Source: Dinoroseobacter sp.
Lineage (GTDB): Bacteria; Pseudomonadota; Alphaproteobacteria; Rhodobacterales; Rhodobacteraceae
Length of the DNA: 64,000 bases
Reading direction: 5' to 3'
NCBI GenBank assembly: GCA_017643385.1
Contig: JAEPNN010000001.1
Coordinates: forward strand, 248,001-312,000
The position numbers and the translations under genes were made by a program. Positions 40,990-50,160 of this stretch are shown here, piece after piece; the stretch's first letter is position 1, and every line of letters begins with the position of its first letter. The notes beneath the pieces were generated by a model. The model was given only the letters and a program-made list of their open reading frames with translations, searched no databases and was not told the origin of the DNA.

Positions 40990-42083
40990 TGTTACGCGCG
41001 CTCAGCATTTGTCTTTGCCTGATGGGCGCGCCACTGGCCGCCAATCCAGTGGCCGAAGCGGAAGCCGCGGCTGATGATTTGCAAGCCGCCGCAATCGCAT
41101 TGGGTGAAGCGAGACAGGCGGACGATCGGATTGCAGCTCTTACGCAAACCGTCCGCGCCTTCGAGGATGCGCTTGGCGCATTGCGCGGTGGTATCCGCCA
41201 GGCCGAGATTCGTGCCCGCTCGATTGAGGCACGACTTGCACAAGATGAGGCACAGCTGGCCAATCTGCTCGCGGCGCTTCAAATTATCCAGCGAACGCCT
41301 GCCCAAGTACTTCTGATCCACCCCAATGGTCCAATTGGCAGCGCCAGGGCGGGTATGATGGTGTCGGAGTTAACGCCTGGACTGCAGCTCAAAGCAGATC
41401 AACTGAGCCAAGATTTAGCGGATCTTGCTTTGATCCGTCAAACACAACAGGTCGCGCAGACCCAATTGCAATCAGGGTTGGTGGGTGCACAAGAGGCCCG
41501 GGCTGAGCTTGCGCGCGTCATGTCTGAACGCGAAGGCGTTCCACCCGTGCGACCTGATCCTGCCTTGCTTCAAGCGATTCTGGAGGGAAGCGACAGTCTT
41601 GCGGCTTTCGCGCTTGGGCTCGAAGCCCTCGCCCTGGTTCCCGGGCAAACGCAAGGGTTTGGTGTTTGGCGCGGGCGATTGCCGCTTCCGGTTTCCGGCA
41701 GCCTCTTGCGTGGATACAATGTGTCCGACCAAGCTGGCGTTGCGCGTCCTGGATGGATTTTGGCAGTTGAACCCGGGTCGTTGGTGTCCTCTCCTGTTGC
41801 CGCAACCGTTCGCTATTCGGGGCCTCTTCTTGATTTTGGTAACGTGATCGTGCTGGAACCGGAGGCTGGTTACCTGTTGATAATCGCGGGATTGGGAACA
41901 GTATTTACAAGGACTGGAGATATTCCTGGCGAAGGAGACCCATTGGGCCTCATTGCAGGCGATCCCCTGCCCACAAGCGGGATTGATGGTGGTCAAAGCC
42001 GCAGAGAAACGCTTTATTTAGAAATAAGGCAGAACCAACAGCCAGTGGATCCGGTAGATTGGTTCGCGAACGACAAGGATTGA
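40989..42083 (+). CDS. EnvC-like murein hydrolase activator (degenerate M23)
   Basis: A 364-residue periplasmic protein with a signal peptide (MLRALSICLCLMGAPLAANP), a long coiled coil (about 25-170, rich in Ala, Gln and Arg), and a C-terminal LytM/M23-like domain. The domain keeps FGNVIVLEPEAGYLLIIAGL and a terminal LYLEIRQNQQPVDPVDW, but the metal-binding His residues of active M23 peptidases are missing. That is the pattern of EnvC and NlpD, which activate amidases instead of cutting peptidoglycan. It lies between gpmI and ctpA, as in many alphaproteobacteria. Confidence 0.9.
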   Translation: MLRALSICLCLMGAPLAANPVAEAEAAADDLQAAAIALGEARQADDRIAALTQTVRAFEDALGALRGGIRQAEIRARSIEARLAQDEAQLANLLAALQIIQRTPAQVLLIHPNGPIGSARAGMMVSELTPGLQLKADQLSQDLADLALIRQTQQVAQTQLQSGLVGAQEARAELARVMSEREGVPPVRPDPALLQAILEGSDSLAAFALGLEALALVPGQTQGFGVWRGRLPLPVSGSLLRGYNVSDQAGVARPGWILAVEPGSLVSSPVAATVRYSGPLLDFGNVIVLEPEAGYLLIIAGLGTVFTRTGDIPGEGDPLGLIAGDPLPTSGIDGGQSRRETLYLEIRQNQQPVDPVDWFANDKD

Positions 42084-42088
42084 GGCAA

Positions 42089-43420
42089 ATGCAAAGATAC
42101 ATTGTCGCCGCGCTGGGCGGCACATTAGCCGGGGCGCTGATGGTAACTCAGGTCGCTGGTCCGCTTGTGGCGCAGGAGAACGCTCGCCAGGCCTCAGTTT
42201 ACGAACAGCTTGATTTGTTCGGAGATATCTTTGAACGGATTCGTTCACAGTATGTCGAAGAGGTCGACGATGCCGATCTGATCGAAGCTGCGATTGACGG
42301 AATGCTGACTTCGCTTGATCCGCACTCAAGTTATCTTCCACCTGAAAATTTCAGCGATATGCAGGTCCAAACCCGCGGGCAATTTGGCGGTCTTGGCATC
42401 GAAGTGACGCAGGAAGAGGGCTTTGTGAAGGTCGTGACGCCGATGGACGATACGCCGGCGTTTGATGCTGGTGTTGAAGCAGGTGACTTCATCACCCACG
42501 TAGACGGCCAATCCGTCTTAGGTTTGACGCTGAATGATGCCGTCGATCTGATGCGCGGTGAGGTAGGGTCTGAAATTGTAATCACTGTGGTCCGCCAAGG
42601 CATGGATGAGCCGTTTGACATCACAATCGTGCGCGATGTGATCCGGTTGACCGCCGTACGCGCTCGGACCGAAGGCACTGCAGTTGTACTTCGGATCACC
42701 ACCTTTAACGACCAGACCTTCCCCAACCTCGCGGATGGTTTGCAAGAGCAAGTCGCAGAGCTTGGCGGGATCGACAATGTCAGTGGTATCGTTCTGGACA
42801 TGCGCAATAACCCTGGTGGTCTTCTCAATCAGGCGATCCGGGTATCTGACGCCTTCCTTGATGCGGGCGAGATCGTTTCCACTCGCGGTCGTGATCCACA
42901 AGATGGCGAACGGTTCAACGCAGTTGAAGGGGATCTGGCGCAGGGCAAACCCATAGTGGTTCTGATCAACGGCGGGTCTGCCTCCGCGTCCGAAATTGTT
43001 GCCGGTGCGCTTCAAGATCACCGTCGTGCGATCGTGATTGGTACAAAGAGCTTTGGGAAAGGTTCTGTTCAGTCGGTTATTCCGCTGCGCGGGGACGGTG
43101 CGATGCGCCTGACCACTGCGCGATATTACACACCTTCTGGTCGATCCATTCAGGCGCTTGGGATTTCGCCGGACATTGTCGTGCAGCAACCACCGCGCAC
43201 AGACACCCAAGAGACCCAAGAAGAGGAACGTCCAACACGGTCCGAGGCGGGTCTTCGAGGCGCGCTGGACAACGATTCCATGACTGATGCGCAGCGCGAG
43301 CAAGCTTTGGAAGAACAACGTTTGGCCGAAGAAGTTGCGCAGTTGCGTCTTGATGACTACCAGCTTGCATACGCGATCGATATTCTGAAGGGCCTGAACG
43401 CTCTTGGCGGACAAGACTAA
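42089..43420 (+). CDS. ctpA: S41 family C-terminal processing peptidase
   Basis: A 443-residue periplasmic serine protease. After a signal-anchor ([20 protein letters not shown]) come an N-terminal helical part ([20 protein letters not shown]), a PDZ domain (about 80-165, [20 protein letters not shown]) and the S41 core with the catalytic Ser in [20 protein letters not shown] and Lys in [15 protein letters not shown] charged, Gln/Glu-rich tail follows. Family members trim or degrade envelope proteins and cell-wall hydrolases. The start at 42089 has GAGG three to four bases upstream. It follows the EnvC-like gene closely. Confidence 0.95.
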   Translation: MQRYIVAALGGTLAGALMVTQVAGPLVAQENARQASVYEQLDLFGDIFERIRSQYVEEVDDADLIEAAIDGMLTSLDPHSSYLPPENFSDMQVQTRGQFGGLGIEVTQEEGFVKVVTPMDDTPAFDAGVEAGDFITHVDGQSVLGLTLNDAVDLMRGEVGSEIVITVVRQGMDEPFDITIVRDVIRLTAVRARTEGTAVVLRITTFNDQTFPNLADGLQEQVAELGGIDNVSGIVLDMRNNPGGLLNQAIRVSDAFLDAGEIVSTRGRDPQDGERFNAVEGDLAQGKPIVVLINGGSASASEIVAGALQDHRRAIVIGTKSFGKGSVQSVIPLRGDGAMRLTTARYYTPSGRSIQALGISPDIVVQQPPRTDTQETQEEERPTRSEAGLRGALDNDSMTDAQREQALEEQRLAEEVAQLRLDDYQLAYAIDILKGLNALGGQD

Positions 43421-43904
43421 ACTCAGTGCGGCGGAAATCGCCGCGCTCCCTTACCGTCCATGCGTAGGTGTCGTTTTGACCAATGGCGCGGGCCAGGTCT
43501 TTGTTGGCCAACGGATCGACAGTGAGGTGCCGGCCTGGCAAATGCCGCAAGGTGGCATCGATAAAGGTGAAGATCCGACCGACGCTGCGTTTCGCGAATT
43601 ATGGGAAGAAACGGGAGTTTCATCGGACAAGGCAGAGCTTTTGGCAATTACATCCGATTGGGTGAATTACGACTTGCCGGAGCATCTTGTAGGCAAGCTC
43701 TGGAAAGGCCGATATCGCGGGCAAACCCAGAAATGGATGTTGATGCGATTTAATGGTGACGACAGAGATGTCGACATAACCCAGCCTCCAGCCGAATTTT
43801 CGGTTTGGGCCTGGAAAACGCCCGATGAGATTCTTCAGGCGATCGTGCCTTTCAAGCGGCAGGTTTACGAACAGGTCTTTGCCGCGTTCGAGGGAAAGAT
43901 CTAA
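43404..43904 (+). CDS. rppH: RNA pyrophosphohydrolase
   Basis: RppH removes pyrophosphate from the 5' end of mRNA and can also cut diadenosine polyphosphates. The 166-residue Nudix protein has [20 protein letters not shown], the Nudix box in [20 protein letters not shown] plus TGV, and the RppH-typical [19 protein letters not shown]. The likely start is TTG 43404, which overlaps the ctpA 3' end by 17 bp, with GAAGGG upstream. It closes the rsfS-to-rppH run. Confidence 0.94.
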   Translation: MADKTKLSAAEIAALPYRPCVGVVLTNGAGQVFVGQRIDSEVPAWQMPQGGIDKGEDPTDAAFRELWEETGVSSDKAELLAITSDWVNYDLPEHLVGKLWKGRYRGQTQKWMLMRFNGDDRDVDITQPPAEFSVWAWKTPDEILQAIVPFKRQVYEQVFAAFEGKI

Positions 43905-44026
43905 TACGTTTGACCGTGGTAAGTATTTGCACACCCTGTGCCTATTCGGGCGCATGCGCGCGCGCTGGGCGAAACTTGGCTCAGTGCCCCCTTCCAACCG
44001 TCGCATGGCGGGGATAAAGCGCAGAC

Positions 44027-44881
44027 ATGGGACAGAAACTTGATACACGCGCTATAGGCCTCGACGTTGGCCTCGCGGCAACAAAATGGCTAACAGGCGC
44101 TGAAAACCTTCACTACGGGCTATGGACCGACCTTGAGGTTAACGCGGCAAATGTCGGCGCAGCACAGGCAGCCTATACCGCAAAACTCTTCAAGCTTCTC
44201 CCCGAGGGCAAGCTCCGTATTCTCGATATCGGGGGTGGCGCCGGAGAAACGGCAAAGAAGCTACTGGCGCTCGGCCATGACGTAGACATAGTCGTGCCGA
44301 GTACATTTCTGGCAGACCGCTGCCGAGAAAATGCGCCAGAGGCAACTGTTCACGAGATGATGTTCGAAGACTTTTCGTCTGAGAAGGCTTTTGATTTATG
44401 CCTTTTCTCAGAGAGTTTTCAGTACATTCCAATTGAAATTGCGTTGGACAAAGCCGCGAGACACGCACCGGGTGGACATATTATCGTCTCGGATTGTTTT
44501 CGGACACCCGAAGGAGGACGGCAGGACGGGCATCGTCGCAAAGTTGGTGGCGGGCATCATGTTACCAAATGGCGTGAAGTTCTGAGCGAGCGTCCCGGCC
44601 TCGAGATGTTGAGCGAGGAAGACATCACCGAAGCGGTCGCGCCATCGGTGGATGTAGAGCAAGAGCTCTTTCTTGTTTTCGGGCTTGCTCTGACGCGGAT
44701 TGATTCAGAGCTGCAACTTAAACGCCCACGCCTGCGTTGGGTTCTGAACAAAACGATACGGCTTCTGATGTCCGAGAAGTCTCGGACCCGCATTCTGCAA
44801 CGGATTACCGAACGGACCCGCACAGCCGAGGCCTTTTGCAAATATAATAGATATTTGATGGCAAAATTTGCGGTTCGTTAG
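44027..44881 (+). CDS. SAM-dependent methyltransferase
   Basis: A 284-residue class I methyltransferase. Motif I is RILDIGGGAGETAKKLLALG, post-I is LFSESFQYIPIEIALDKAAR, and the next strand APGGHIIVSDCFRTPEGG resembles small-molecule methyltransferases of the sterol/ubiquinone/tocopherol group. The C-terminal 80 residues are basic and helical (RWVLNKTIRLLMSEKSRTRI), perhaps membrane-facing. It stands alone between rppH and the SHMT-like gene, converging on the latter with a 20-bp gap. The substrate is unknown. Confidence 0.85.
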   Translation: MGQKLDTRAIGLDVGLAATKWLTGAENLHYGLWTDLEVNAANVGAAQAAYTAKLFKLLPEGKLRILDIGGGAGETAKKLLALGHDVDIVVPSTFLADRCRENAPEATVHEMMFEDFSSEKAFDLCLFSESFQYIPIEIALDKAARHAPGGHIIVSDCFRTPEGGRQDGHRRKVGGGHHVTKWREVLSERPGLEMLSEEDITEAVAPSVDVEQELFLVFGLALTRIDSELQLKRPRLRWVLNKTIRLLMSEKSRTRILQRITERTRTAEAFCKYNRYLMAKFAVR

Positions 44882-44901
44882 CGCTCGATAAGGGCGTCCA
44901 G

Positions 44902-46218
44902 TTAGGGATAATTGCAAACGTAATGAATGCCATGAAATCCCTGCCGAAGAACTCTGGTCCGTTCTGCAACCTGTGATGGATCAGTGCGAGACAGGGCCTC
45001 AACGAGCAGAGCGGCGATTTCATCGCAGTGCTTCGCCTCAACGCCGCGCCGAACCAACTCGGGTGTGCCCAGTCTAAGCCCTTCGCCGCTATTGGTCGGC
45101 AGTCCGATGGCAGATGCGAGGAAACCAGCGCGTCTCAGCTGCTTGGCCATTTCGTGCCCATTCTCAAATGCGTCAGCGGTCAAAGCAAACTGATGCGACT
45201 GCGTAAACCCACGCTCTGATGCGAAGATATCAATACCTCGCTCGTGCAACGCTTGGGCGAGCGCTTGCGCAGTGTCGATCATGGCCTGTGCATAGGCCTC
45301 TCCAAATTGACGCCAATCTAATAAGGACAACGCCAAAGAAGCAGTTTTTCCAGCGTCAAAATTGGCGGTCATCCCGGGAAACGCGATTTCATCCAATCGC
45401 TTCGCCATTTCGGCGTTATTTGAGACGATCAAGCCACCCGGTGGGCCGCCAAGGCTTTTGTAGGTGCTCATTGTCATGATGTCCGCGCCTTGTTCTAACG
45501 GATTAGCCCAAGCTCCACCTGCAATGATCCCACATTGATGTGCAGCATCAAAAAGGACCTTTGCGCCAACCTCATCAGCAATGCTGCGTATGTCAGCAAC
45601 AGGGTGTGGAAAGAGGTTCAGTGAACCGCCGATGGTAATCAGCTTGGGGCGTACCCGAAGCGCTTGATCGCGCAATGCATCCAGATCGACAGTGAAACCA
45701 TTTGGATCAACCGGGGCGGGATGGATGTTTAGTCCGTAAAGACCTGCGCATCCAGGATCGTGGTGCGTGACATGCCCCCCGATACTTGCCGGTGGAGCAA
45801 TGATTGCATCCCCGGGCTTTGTCAGGGCCATGAATGCGTAGAGATTGGCCATTGCGCCAGACGCAACACGCACTTCGGCGTAGCGGGCATTGAAGATTTC
45901 AGCTGCAAGTTCCGCCGCAATGACCTCGATCTCCTCGATTGCCTCCAGACCCATCTCATACTTGTCGCCGGGATACCCAAGCGAGGGTCGTCCACCGAGC
46001 CCTCGCGCGAGCGCGGCTTCTGCCTTTGGGTTCATCACATTCGTGGCGGGGTTCAGATTGAAGCATTCATGATCGTGGATCTGGCTGTTGCGATCAATAA
46101 GCACGTCAATTCGGTTTGCCAGTGTTGGAGAGGAGTAACCGGAAAGGCTCTGCGCTATGCCCTGAACACGGGCCTCGCAAGCTTCAGGCACCCATGGGCG
46201 TTGGGCAAGGTAAGTCAT
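44902..46218 (-). CDS. Serine hydroxymethyltransferase-like PLP enzyme (variant)
   Basis: A 438-residue fold-type I PLP enzyme of the SHMT family. The conserved block NLNPATNVMNPKAEAALARG, the substrate loop GGRPSLGYPGDKYEMGLEAI and VLFDAAHQCGIIAGG are clear. The PLP lysine lies in MTMSTYKSLGGPPGGLIVSN, where classical GlyA has THKTLRGPRGG, so this is probably a paralogue. Enzymes of this branch include alpha-methylserine hydroxymethyltransferases and aldolases. The start at 46218 avoids a spurious 99-residue upstream extension. It is divergent from the formaldehyde-oxidation genes, which fits a C1 role. Confidence 0.85.
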   Translation of the reverse strand: MTYLAQRPWVPEACEARVQGIAQSLSGYSSPTLANRIDVLIDRNSQIHDHECFNLNPATNVMNPKAEAALARGLGGRPSLGYPGDKYEMGLEAIEEIEVIAAELAAEIFNARYAEVRVASGAMANLYAFMALTKPGDAIIAPPASIGGHVTHHDPGCAGLYGLNIHPAPVDPNGFTVDLDALRDQALRVRPKLITIGGSLNLFPHPVADIRSIADEVGAKVLFDAAHQCGIIAGGAWANPLEQGADIMTMSTYKSLGGPPGGLIVSNNAEMAKRLDEIAFPGMTANFDAGKTASLALSLLDWRQFGEAYAQAMIDTAQALAQALHERGIDIFASERGFTQSHQFALTADAFENGHEMAKQLRRAGFLASAIGLPTNSGEGLRLGTPELVRRGVEAKHCDEIAALLVEALSRTDPSQVAERTRVLRQGFHGIHYVCNYP

Positions 46219-46287
46219 CGGGCATTTCCATCTTGAGGGTTTCCGGAAAGCGTAAGACGATGTGTCTGGGAGCGGAAGGAGATAAAG

Positions 46288-46719
46288 ATGCGGATTAAAC
46301 TTATGTGTCTGACTTTTGTTGTCGCGGCGGGCGCAGCGTTTGCCCATCAAGGCGCCATGGGTCTTGTAAAGGAACGCATGGATGCGATGGGCCGCGTTCA
46401 GGGCGATGCCAAGGTAATTGGACAGATGCTGAGGGGACAAACCGTATTTGACGCTGATGCCGCGCGGGCTGCACTGGACCGCCTCGTGGAAGAAGCCCGC
46501 GCCATCCCGGGTCACTTTGAGGTTCGCGATGTTTCGGCGCCGTCAGAAGCCAGAGAGCTGATCTGGACAGAATTTGATGCGTTTTCAGGCCTTGCCGACG
46601 AGATGGCCAATGCGGCGATGGGGCCAGCGGATACGCCAGAGGCGTTGCGGCAGACGTTCATAGCCGTCGGTGCGGCCTGTGGCGCGTGCCATGAGAAATA
46701 TCGCGCCAAGACGGATTGA
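46288..46719 (+). CDS. Class II c-type cytochrome (c556/c'-like)
   Basis: A 143-residue periplasmic cytochrome with a signal peptide (MRIKLMCLTFVVAAGAAFA) and a four-helix-bundle pattern ending in the C-terminal haem motif VGAACGACHEKYRAKTD, as in cytochromes c' and c556. The N-terminal GLVKERMDAMGRVQGDAKVI holds a Met that is a likely sixth ligand of c556. GGAG lies before the ATG. It precedes the class III alcohol dehydrogenase gene by 64 bp, a position often held by a cytochrome in methylotrophic relatives. Its electron partners are unknown. Confidence 0.92.
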   Translation: MRIKLMCLTFVVAAGAAFAHQGAMGLVKERMDAMGRVQGDAKVIGQMLRGQTVFDADAARAALDRLVEEARAIPGHFEVRDVSAPSEARELIWTEFDAFSGLADEMANAAMGPADTPEALRQTFIAVGAACGACHEKYRAKTD

Positions 46720-46783
46720 AAACATTGCAAACTGCGCGCACCTCACGCAGGTTTTGATAAATGACTGACGGGAGGAGTCACCG

Positions 46784-47920
46784 ATGAGAACGCGCGCTGC
46801 GGTCGCCCTGGAAGCGGGCAAACCCCTTGAGATTATGGATGTAAACCTCGAAGGTCCGAAGAAGGGCGAGGTTCTGATTGAAATCAAGGCCACGGGCATT
46901 TGCCATACCGACGAGTTCACGCTTTCAGGTGCTGATCCCGAAGGATTATTCCCGTCGATCCTTGGTCATGAGGGGGCAGGTGTCGTTGTCGAAGTTGGCG
47001 AGGGTGTTACGACATTGCAGTCCGGCGATCACGTTATCCCGCTTTATACGCCCGAGTGTCGGGAATGCCACTCTTGCCTGTCAGGAAAGACCAACCTTTG
47101 CACTGCGATTAGAGGCACGCAAGGCCAGGGCTTGATGCCCGACGGAACGACGCGCTTTTCGATGCTCGATGGCACACCGATTTATCATTATATGGGGTGC
47201 TCGACCTTCGCCAATCACACGGTCATGCCAGAGATTGCGTTGGCCAAGGTTCGTGAGGACGCTCCATTTGATAAAATTTGCTACATTGGCTGTGGCGTAA
47301 CAACCGGGATCGGCTCGGTGATCAACACTGCTGGGGTGGAGATAGGTTCAACCGCGGCAGTTTTTGGTCTTGGTGGTATTGGACTGAACGTTATCCAAGG
47401 TCTCCGCATGGCAGGGGCTGACAAAATTATTGGTGTCGATTTGAACGCGGATAAGGCCGAGATGGCGCGCAAGTTCGGTATGACCGACTTTGTGAACCCA
47501 TCAGATCTGCCAGACGGTCAGTCCGTTACGGCCGCTATCGTCGAGATGACTAAGACTGATAAAGACCCGTTTGGCGGTGTCGATTATTCCTTCGACGCAA
47601 CCGGCAACGTGCAGGTGATGCGTGATGCGTTGGAGTGCTCGCACCGGGGTTGGGGCGTCTCGGTCATCATCGGTGTGGCGCCAGCAGGCGCCGAGATCTC
47701 GACCCGTCCATTCCAGCTGGTCACAGGCCGGGTCTGGAAGGGCACAGCGTTCGGTGGCGCAAAGGGCCGAACGGATGTGCCAAAGATCGTTGATTGGTAC
47801 ATGGATGGAAAGATCGAGATCGATCCGATGATTACCCACACCATGAGCCTCGATGAGATCAACACTGCATTCGATCTGATGCACAAAGGTGAATCGATCC
47901 GCTCGGTCGTCCTCTATTGA
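46784..47920 (+). CDS. frmA: S-(hydroxymethyl)glutathione dehydrogenase (class III ADH)
   Basis: Oxidises the spontaneous formaldehyde-glutathione adduct to S-formylglutathione with NAD+, the first enzymatic step of formaldehyde detoxification. The 378-residue zinc enzyme shows [20 protein letters not shown] and [16 protein letters not shown] (catalytic zinc), [20 protein letters not shown] (structural zinc Cys cluster), and the Rossmann motif [20 protein letters not shown]. The partner hydrolase fghA is 3.2 kb downstream, with unrelated genes between. Symbols adhI, adhC and frmA are all in use for this enzyme. Confidence 0.96.
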   Translation: MRTRAAVALEAGKPLEIMDVNLEGPKKGEVLIEIKATGICHTDEFTLSGADPEGLFPSILGHEGAGVVVEVGEGVTTLQSGDHVIPLYTPECRECHSCLSGKTNLCTAIRGTQGQGLMPDGTTRFSMLDGTPIYHYMGCSTFANHTVMPEIALAKVREDAPFDKICYIGCGVTTGIGSVINTAGVEIGSTAAVFGLGGIGLNVIQGLRMAGADKIIGVDLNADKAEMARKFGMTDFVNPSDLPDGQSVTAAIVEMTKTDKDPFGGVDYSFDATGNVQVMRDALECSHRGWGVSVIIGVAPAGAEISTRPFQLVTGRVWKGTAFGGAKGRTDVPKIVDWYMDGKIEIDPMITHTMSLDEINTAFDLMHKGESIRSVVLY

Positions 47921-48399
47921 TCATCAGGATGGCCCAGGCTGCGGATTATCCCGCGATTTGGGCTATCCTAAAGCCAATCTTTCGCGCGGGTGACACCTAC
48001 ACAATCGATAGCAATATCAGCCAAGACGCAGCGCTAGACTATTGGTGTGATCCAGCACATTCGACCTTCGTTCTCGAAGGTAAAGGCAGCGTTTTCGGCA
48101 CATATTACTTGAGGCGCAATCAGGGGGGTGGTGGGAGCCATGTCTGTAATTGCGGGTTTGCAACGTCGCCTCATGCGCGGGGCAAAGGCATCGCGCGGGC
48201 GATGTTGGACCATGCCCTTGCCGAAGCTGTGCGTCAGGGCTTTCAGGCGATGCAGTTCAACTTTGTCGTCGCCAAAAACACGCGTGCGATCGCGATTTGG
48301 GAGCGCGCTGGTTTCGAAACGATTGGTCGTTTACCCGGCGCCTTTCTTCATCCAACAGATGGCAAAACAGATGCGCTCGTTATGTGGAAGGATCTTTAG
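47917..48399 (+). CDS. GNAT family N-acetyltransferase
   Basis: A 160-residue acetyltransferase of the GNAT type. The acetyl-CoA-binding segment is in [20 protein letters not shown], a typical R-x-x-G-x-A loop, and [20 protein letters not shown] is the conserved motif B region. It starts with TTG at 47917, overlapping the dehydrogenase stop by 4 bp; an ATG at 47929 is an alternative. The substrate is unknown and a link to formaldehyde metabolism is only positional. It converges on a TetR-family gene with 6 bp between the stops. Confidence 0.9.
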   Translation: MIIRMAQAADYPAIWAILKPIFRAGDTYTIDSNISQDAALDYWCDPAHSTFVLEGKGSVFGTYYLRRNQGGGGSHVCNCGFATSPHARGKGIARAMLDHALAEAVRQGFQAMQFNFVVAKNTRAIAIWERAGFETIGRLPGAFLHPTDGKTDALVMWKDL

Positions 48400-48405
48400 T
48401 CGGGA

Positions 48406-49044
48406 TCAGATAGCGTAGCGCGCAAGGAACATCTCAACCGCGGCTTGAATAATGCGGTCGATCTCATCCTGCGTCGGTGGACCAGAGACGCCAAACAGAA
48501 GACGTGTGTGTGCGTCAGTGCGGCAAAGCTCGCAAAACTGGTCAGCCGCCATTTCCAGATCATCGATCTGCAGCAGACCGCGCTTCACGCATGAACCGAG
48601 ATACGCGACAAGTTCCAATCGCGCGATGGTTGGCCCGGAATGATAATAGAGACTTCCCAACTCGGGAAAACGCTCACCTTCCGCGACACACAAGCGGTAG
48701 ATCCCCATCCCAACCTTTGAATGCATGAAGTCGATTATTTTGGCCGCAGCAATCGGGAGTACCACTTCTGGTGGCGCGTCGAGATCAACTTCGTCTTTCG
48801 CGCGCGCAGCGAGCGCAGCACATTCCAGTTGAGCAACCTCAAGAAACAACAGCCGTTTGTCATGGAAATAGCTGTAAAGCGTGGCTTTCGAGACACCAGC
48901 CTCCTTGGCGATATCATCCACGGTGGCCCCATCGAAACCGTCGCGTAAAAACACCGTCCGAGCCCCGGCAATCACATTTTCATACTTGCGACCGCGTTTT
49001 GGAAGAACGCAGGCGGCTTTCTTGATGGGTTTCAGTGCCGTCAT
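48406..49044 (-). CDS. TetR/AcrR family transcriptional regulator
   Basis: A 212-residue regulator. The N-terminal helix-turn-helix is in DGATVDDIAKEAGVSKATLY followed by SYFHDKRLLFLEVAQ. The C-terminal ligand domain (about 90-205) is helical and contains MHSKVGMGIYRLCVAEGERF and LCRTDAHTRLLFGVSGPPTQ. Ligand and target are unknown. It is divergent from mbfA, but the palindrome between them matches an iron-responsive Irr box rather than a typical TetR site. The start at 49044 is uncertain; 49059 and 49077 are in frame. Confidence 0.92.
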   Translation of the reverse strand: MTALKPIKKAACVLPKRGRKYENVIAGARTVFLRDGFDGATVDDIAKEAGVSKATLYSYFHDKRLLFLEVAQLECAALAARAKDEVDLDAPPEVVLPIAAAKIIDFMHSKVGMGIYRLCVAEGERFPELGSLYYHSGPTIARLELVAYLGSCVKRGLLQIDDLEMAADQFCELCRTDAHTRLLFGVSGPPTQDEIDRIIQAAVEMFLARYAI

Positions 49045-49113
49045 TCTGACATGCTGCATGATCGGTGCGCATGCCACAAGGTACTCGCTTGTTTAAATGT
49101 GTTGATTGACTAC

Positions 49114-49130
49114 ATTAGAATCATTCTAAA
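49114..49130 (+). promoter_or_regulatory. Irr-type iron-control element upstream of mbfA
   Basis: The 17-bp sequence A-TTAGAA-TCA-TTCTAAA matches the described ICE consensus TTTAGAA-N3-TTCTAAA at all but the first base, and holds a perfect palindrome TTAGAAT-C-ATTCTAA (49115-49129). A possible -10 hexamer TAGAAT lies inside, so a bound repressor would block RNA polymerase. Irr control of mbfA is known in Bradyrhizobium and Agrobacterium. Confidence 0.75.
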
Positions 49131-49145
49131 ATGGAAGCCTCGAGT

Positions 49146-50123
49146 ATGCGCCTATTTCTTCCGCAAAGGTTGCGATTTTCAGAACTTAGCGAGCAGGAGA
49201 TTATCGCGCTTGCGATCTCCAATGAGGAGGACGATGCCCGTATTTATCGCGGGTATGCAGAACGGCTGCGTGCAGACTACCCCCAGTCGGCGGCGATTTT
49301 TGATGCGATGGCGGTGGAGGAAGACACCCATCGCAAGTGGTTGATTGACCTGCACCAGCGCCGGTTTGGAAAAGTCATCCCCCTCATCAGACGCGAACAT
49401 GTTTCCGGGTTCTATGATCGTAAACCAGTCTGGCTGGCTGATGGCTTGGGGCTGGACAAGATTCGCTCCGAAGCAACACGAATGGAAAGCGATGCCTATC
49501 GTTTTTATTTGGCCGCCGCACAAAAAACGACTGACGCCGACACACGTAAACTTCTGGGTGATCTCGCCGCTGCAGAAGCCGGCCATGAACGCAAAGCTAT
49601 TGGTTTTGAGGAAGAATATCTCGATGGTGATGCCAGAGACGACGAAGACGCAGTGGCAAAGCGCGCGTTCCTTCTAACATGGGTGCAACCGGGTCTCGCA
49701 GGGCTAATGGATGGGTCTGTCAGTACGCTTGCACCGATCTTCGCTGCCGCATTCGCCACCGGAAACACGTGGCACACTTTCCTTGTTGGGCTGGCCGCCA
49801 GCGTTGGAGCAGGCATTTCAATGGGGTTTACTGAGGCGGCCAGCGATGATGGCAAACTCTCAGGACGCGGCAGTCCGGTGAAGCGCGGGATCTCCTCTGG
49901 TGTTATGACCACTATCGGTGGATTGGGTCACGCGCTGCCATATCTCATCACAGATTTCTGGACTGCAACCACAATCGCTGTTCTCGTGGTATTCGTCGAA
50001 CTCTGGGCAATCGTCTGGATTCAGAACCGCTTTATGGAGACACCTTTTTTCAGGGCAACGCTTCAGGTTGTGATCGGCGGGGCACTCGTTCTGGCAGCCG
50101 GTATTCTGATCGGGTCCGGATAG
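49146..50123 (+). CDS. mbfA: Membrane-bound ferritin-like iron exporter MbfA
   Basis: A 325-residue fusion of an N-terminal rubrerythrin/ferritin-like domain (about 1-140) and a C-terminal VIT1/CCC1-like membrane domain. The diiron residues are in ISNEEDDARIYRGYAERL, AVEEDTHRKWLIDLHQRRFG and LAAAEAGHERKAIGFEEE. The membrane part has about five segments, including LTWVQPGLAGLMDGSVSTLA and FLVGLAASVGAGISMGFTEA. MbfA exports Fe2+ and protects against iron and peroxide stress. ATG 49146 is favoured over 49131 because GGAAG lies upstream of it and 49131 abuts the ICE. Confidence 0.93.
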   Translation: MRLFLPQRLRFSELSEQEIIALAISNEEDDARIYRGYAERLRADYPQSAAIFDAMAVEEDTHRKWLIDLHQRRFGKVIPLIRREHVSGFYDRKPVWLADGLGLDKIRSEATRMESDAYRFYLAAAQKTTDADTRKLLGDLAAAEAGHERKAIGFEEEYLDGDARDDEDAVAKRAFLLTWVQPGLAGLMDGSVSTLAPIFAAAFATGNTWHTFLVGLAASVGAGISMGFTEAASDDGKLSGRGSPVKRGISSGVMTTIGGLGHALPYLITDFWTATTIAVLVVFVELWAIVWIQNRFMETPFFRATLQVVIGGALVLAAGILIGSG

Positions 50124-50160
50124 GCTGGAAGGACTGCGATTCGCATGATACGCGGCTGAT

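Noticed and set aside
44902-46515. A 99-residue N-terminal extension of the SHMT-like protein
   Set aside because: The extension crosses the cytochrome gene in antisense, does not look like the family and ATG 46218 gives normal length.
49031-49145. The TTAGAAT-ATTCTAA palindrome as an operator for the adjacent TetR protein
   Set aside because: The sequence matches the Irr iron-control element much better and lies on the mbfA side, so the TetR reading was dropped.
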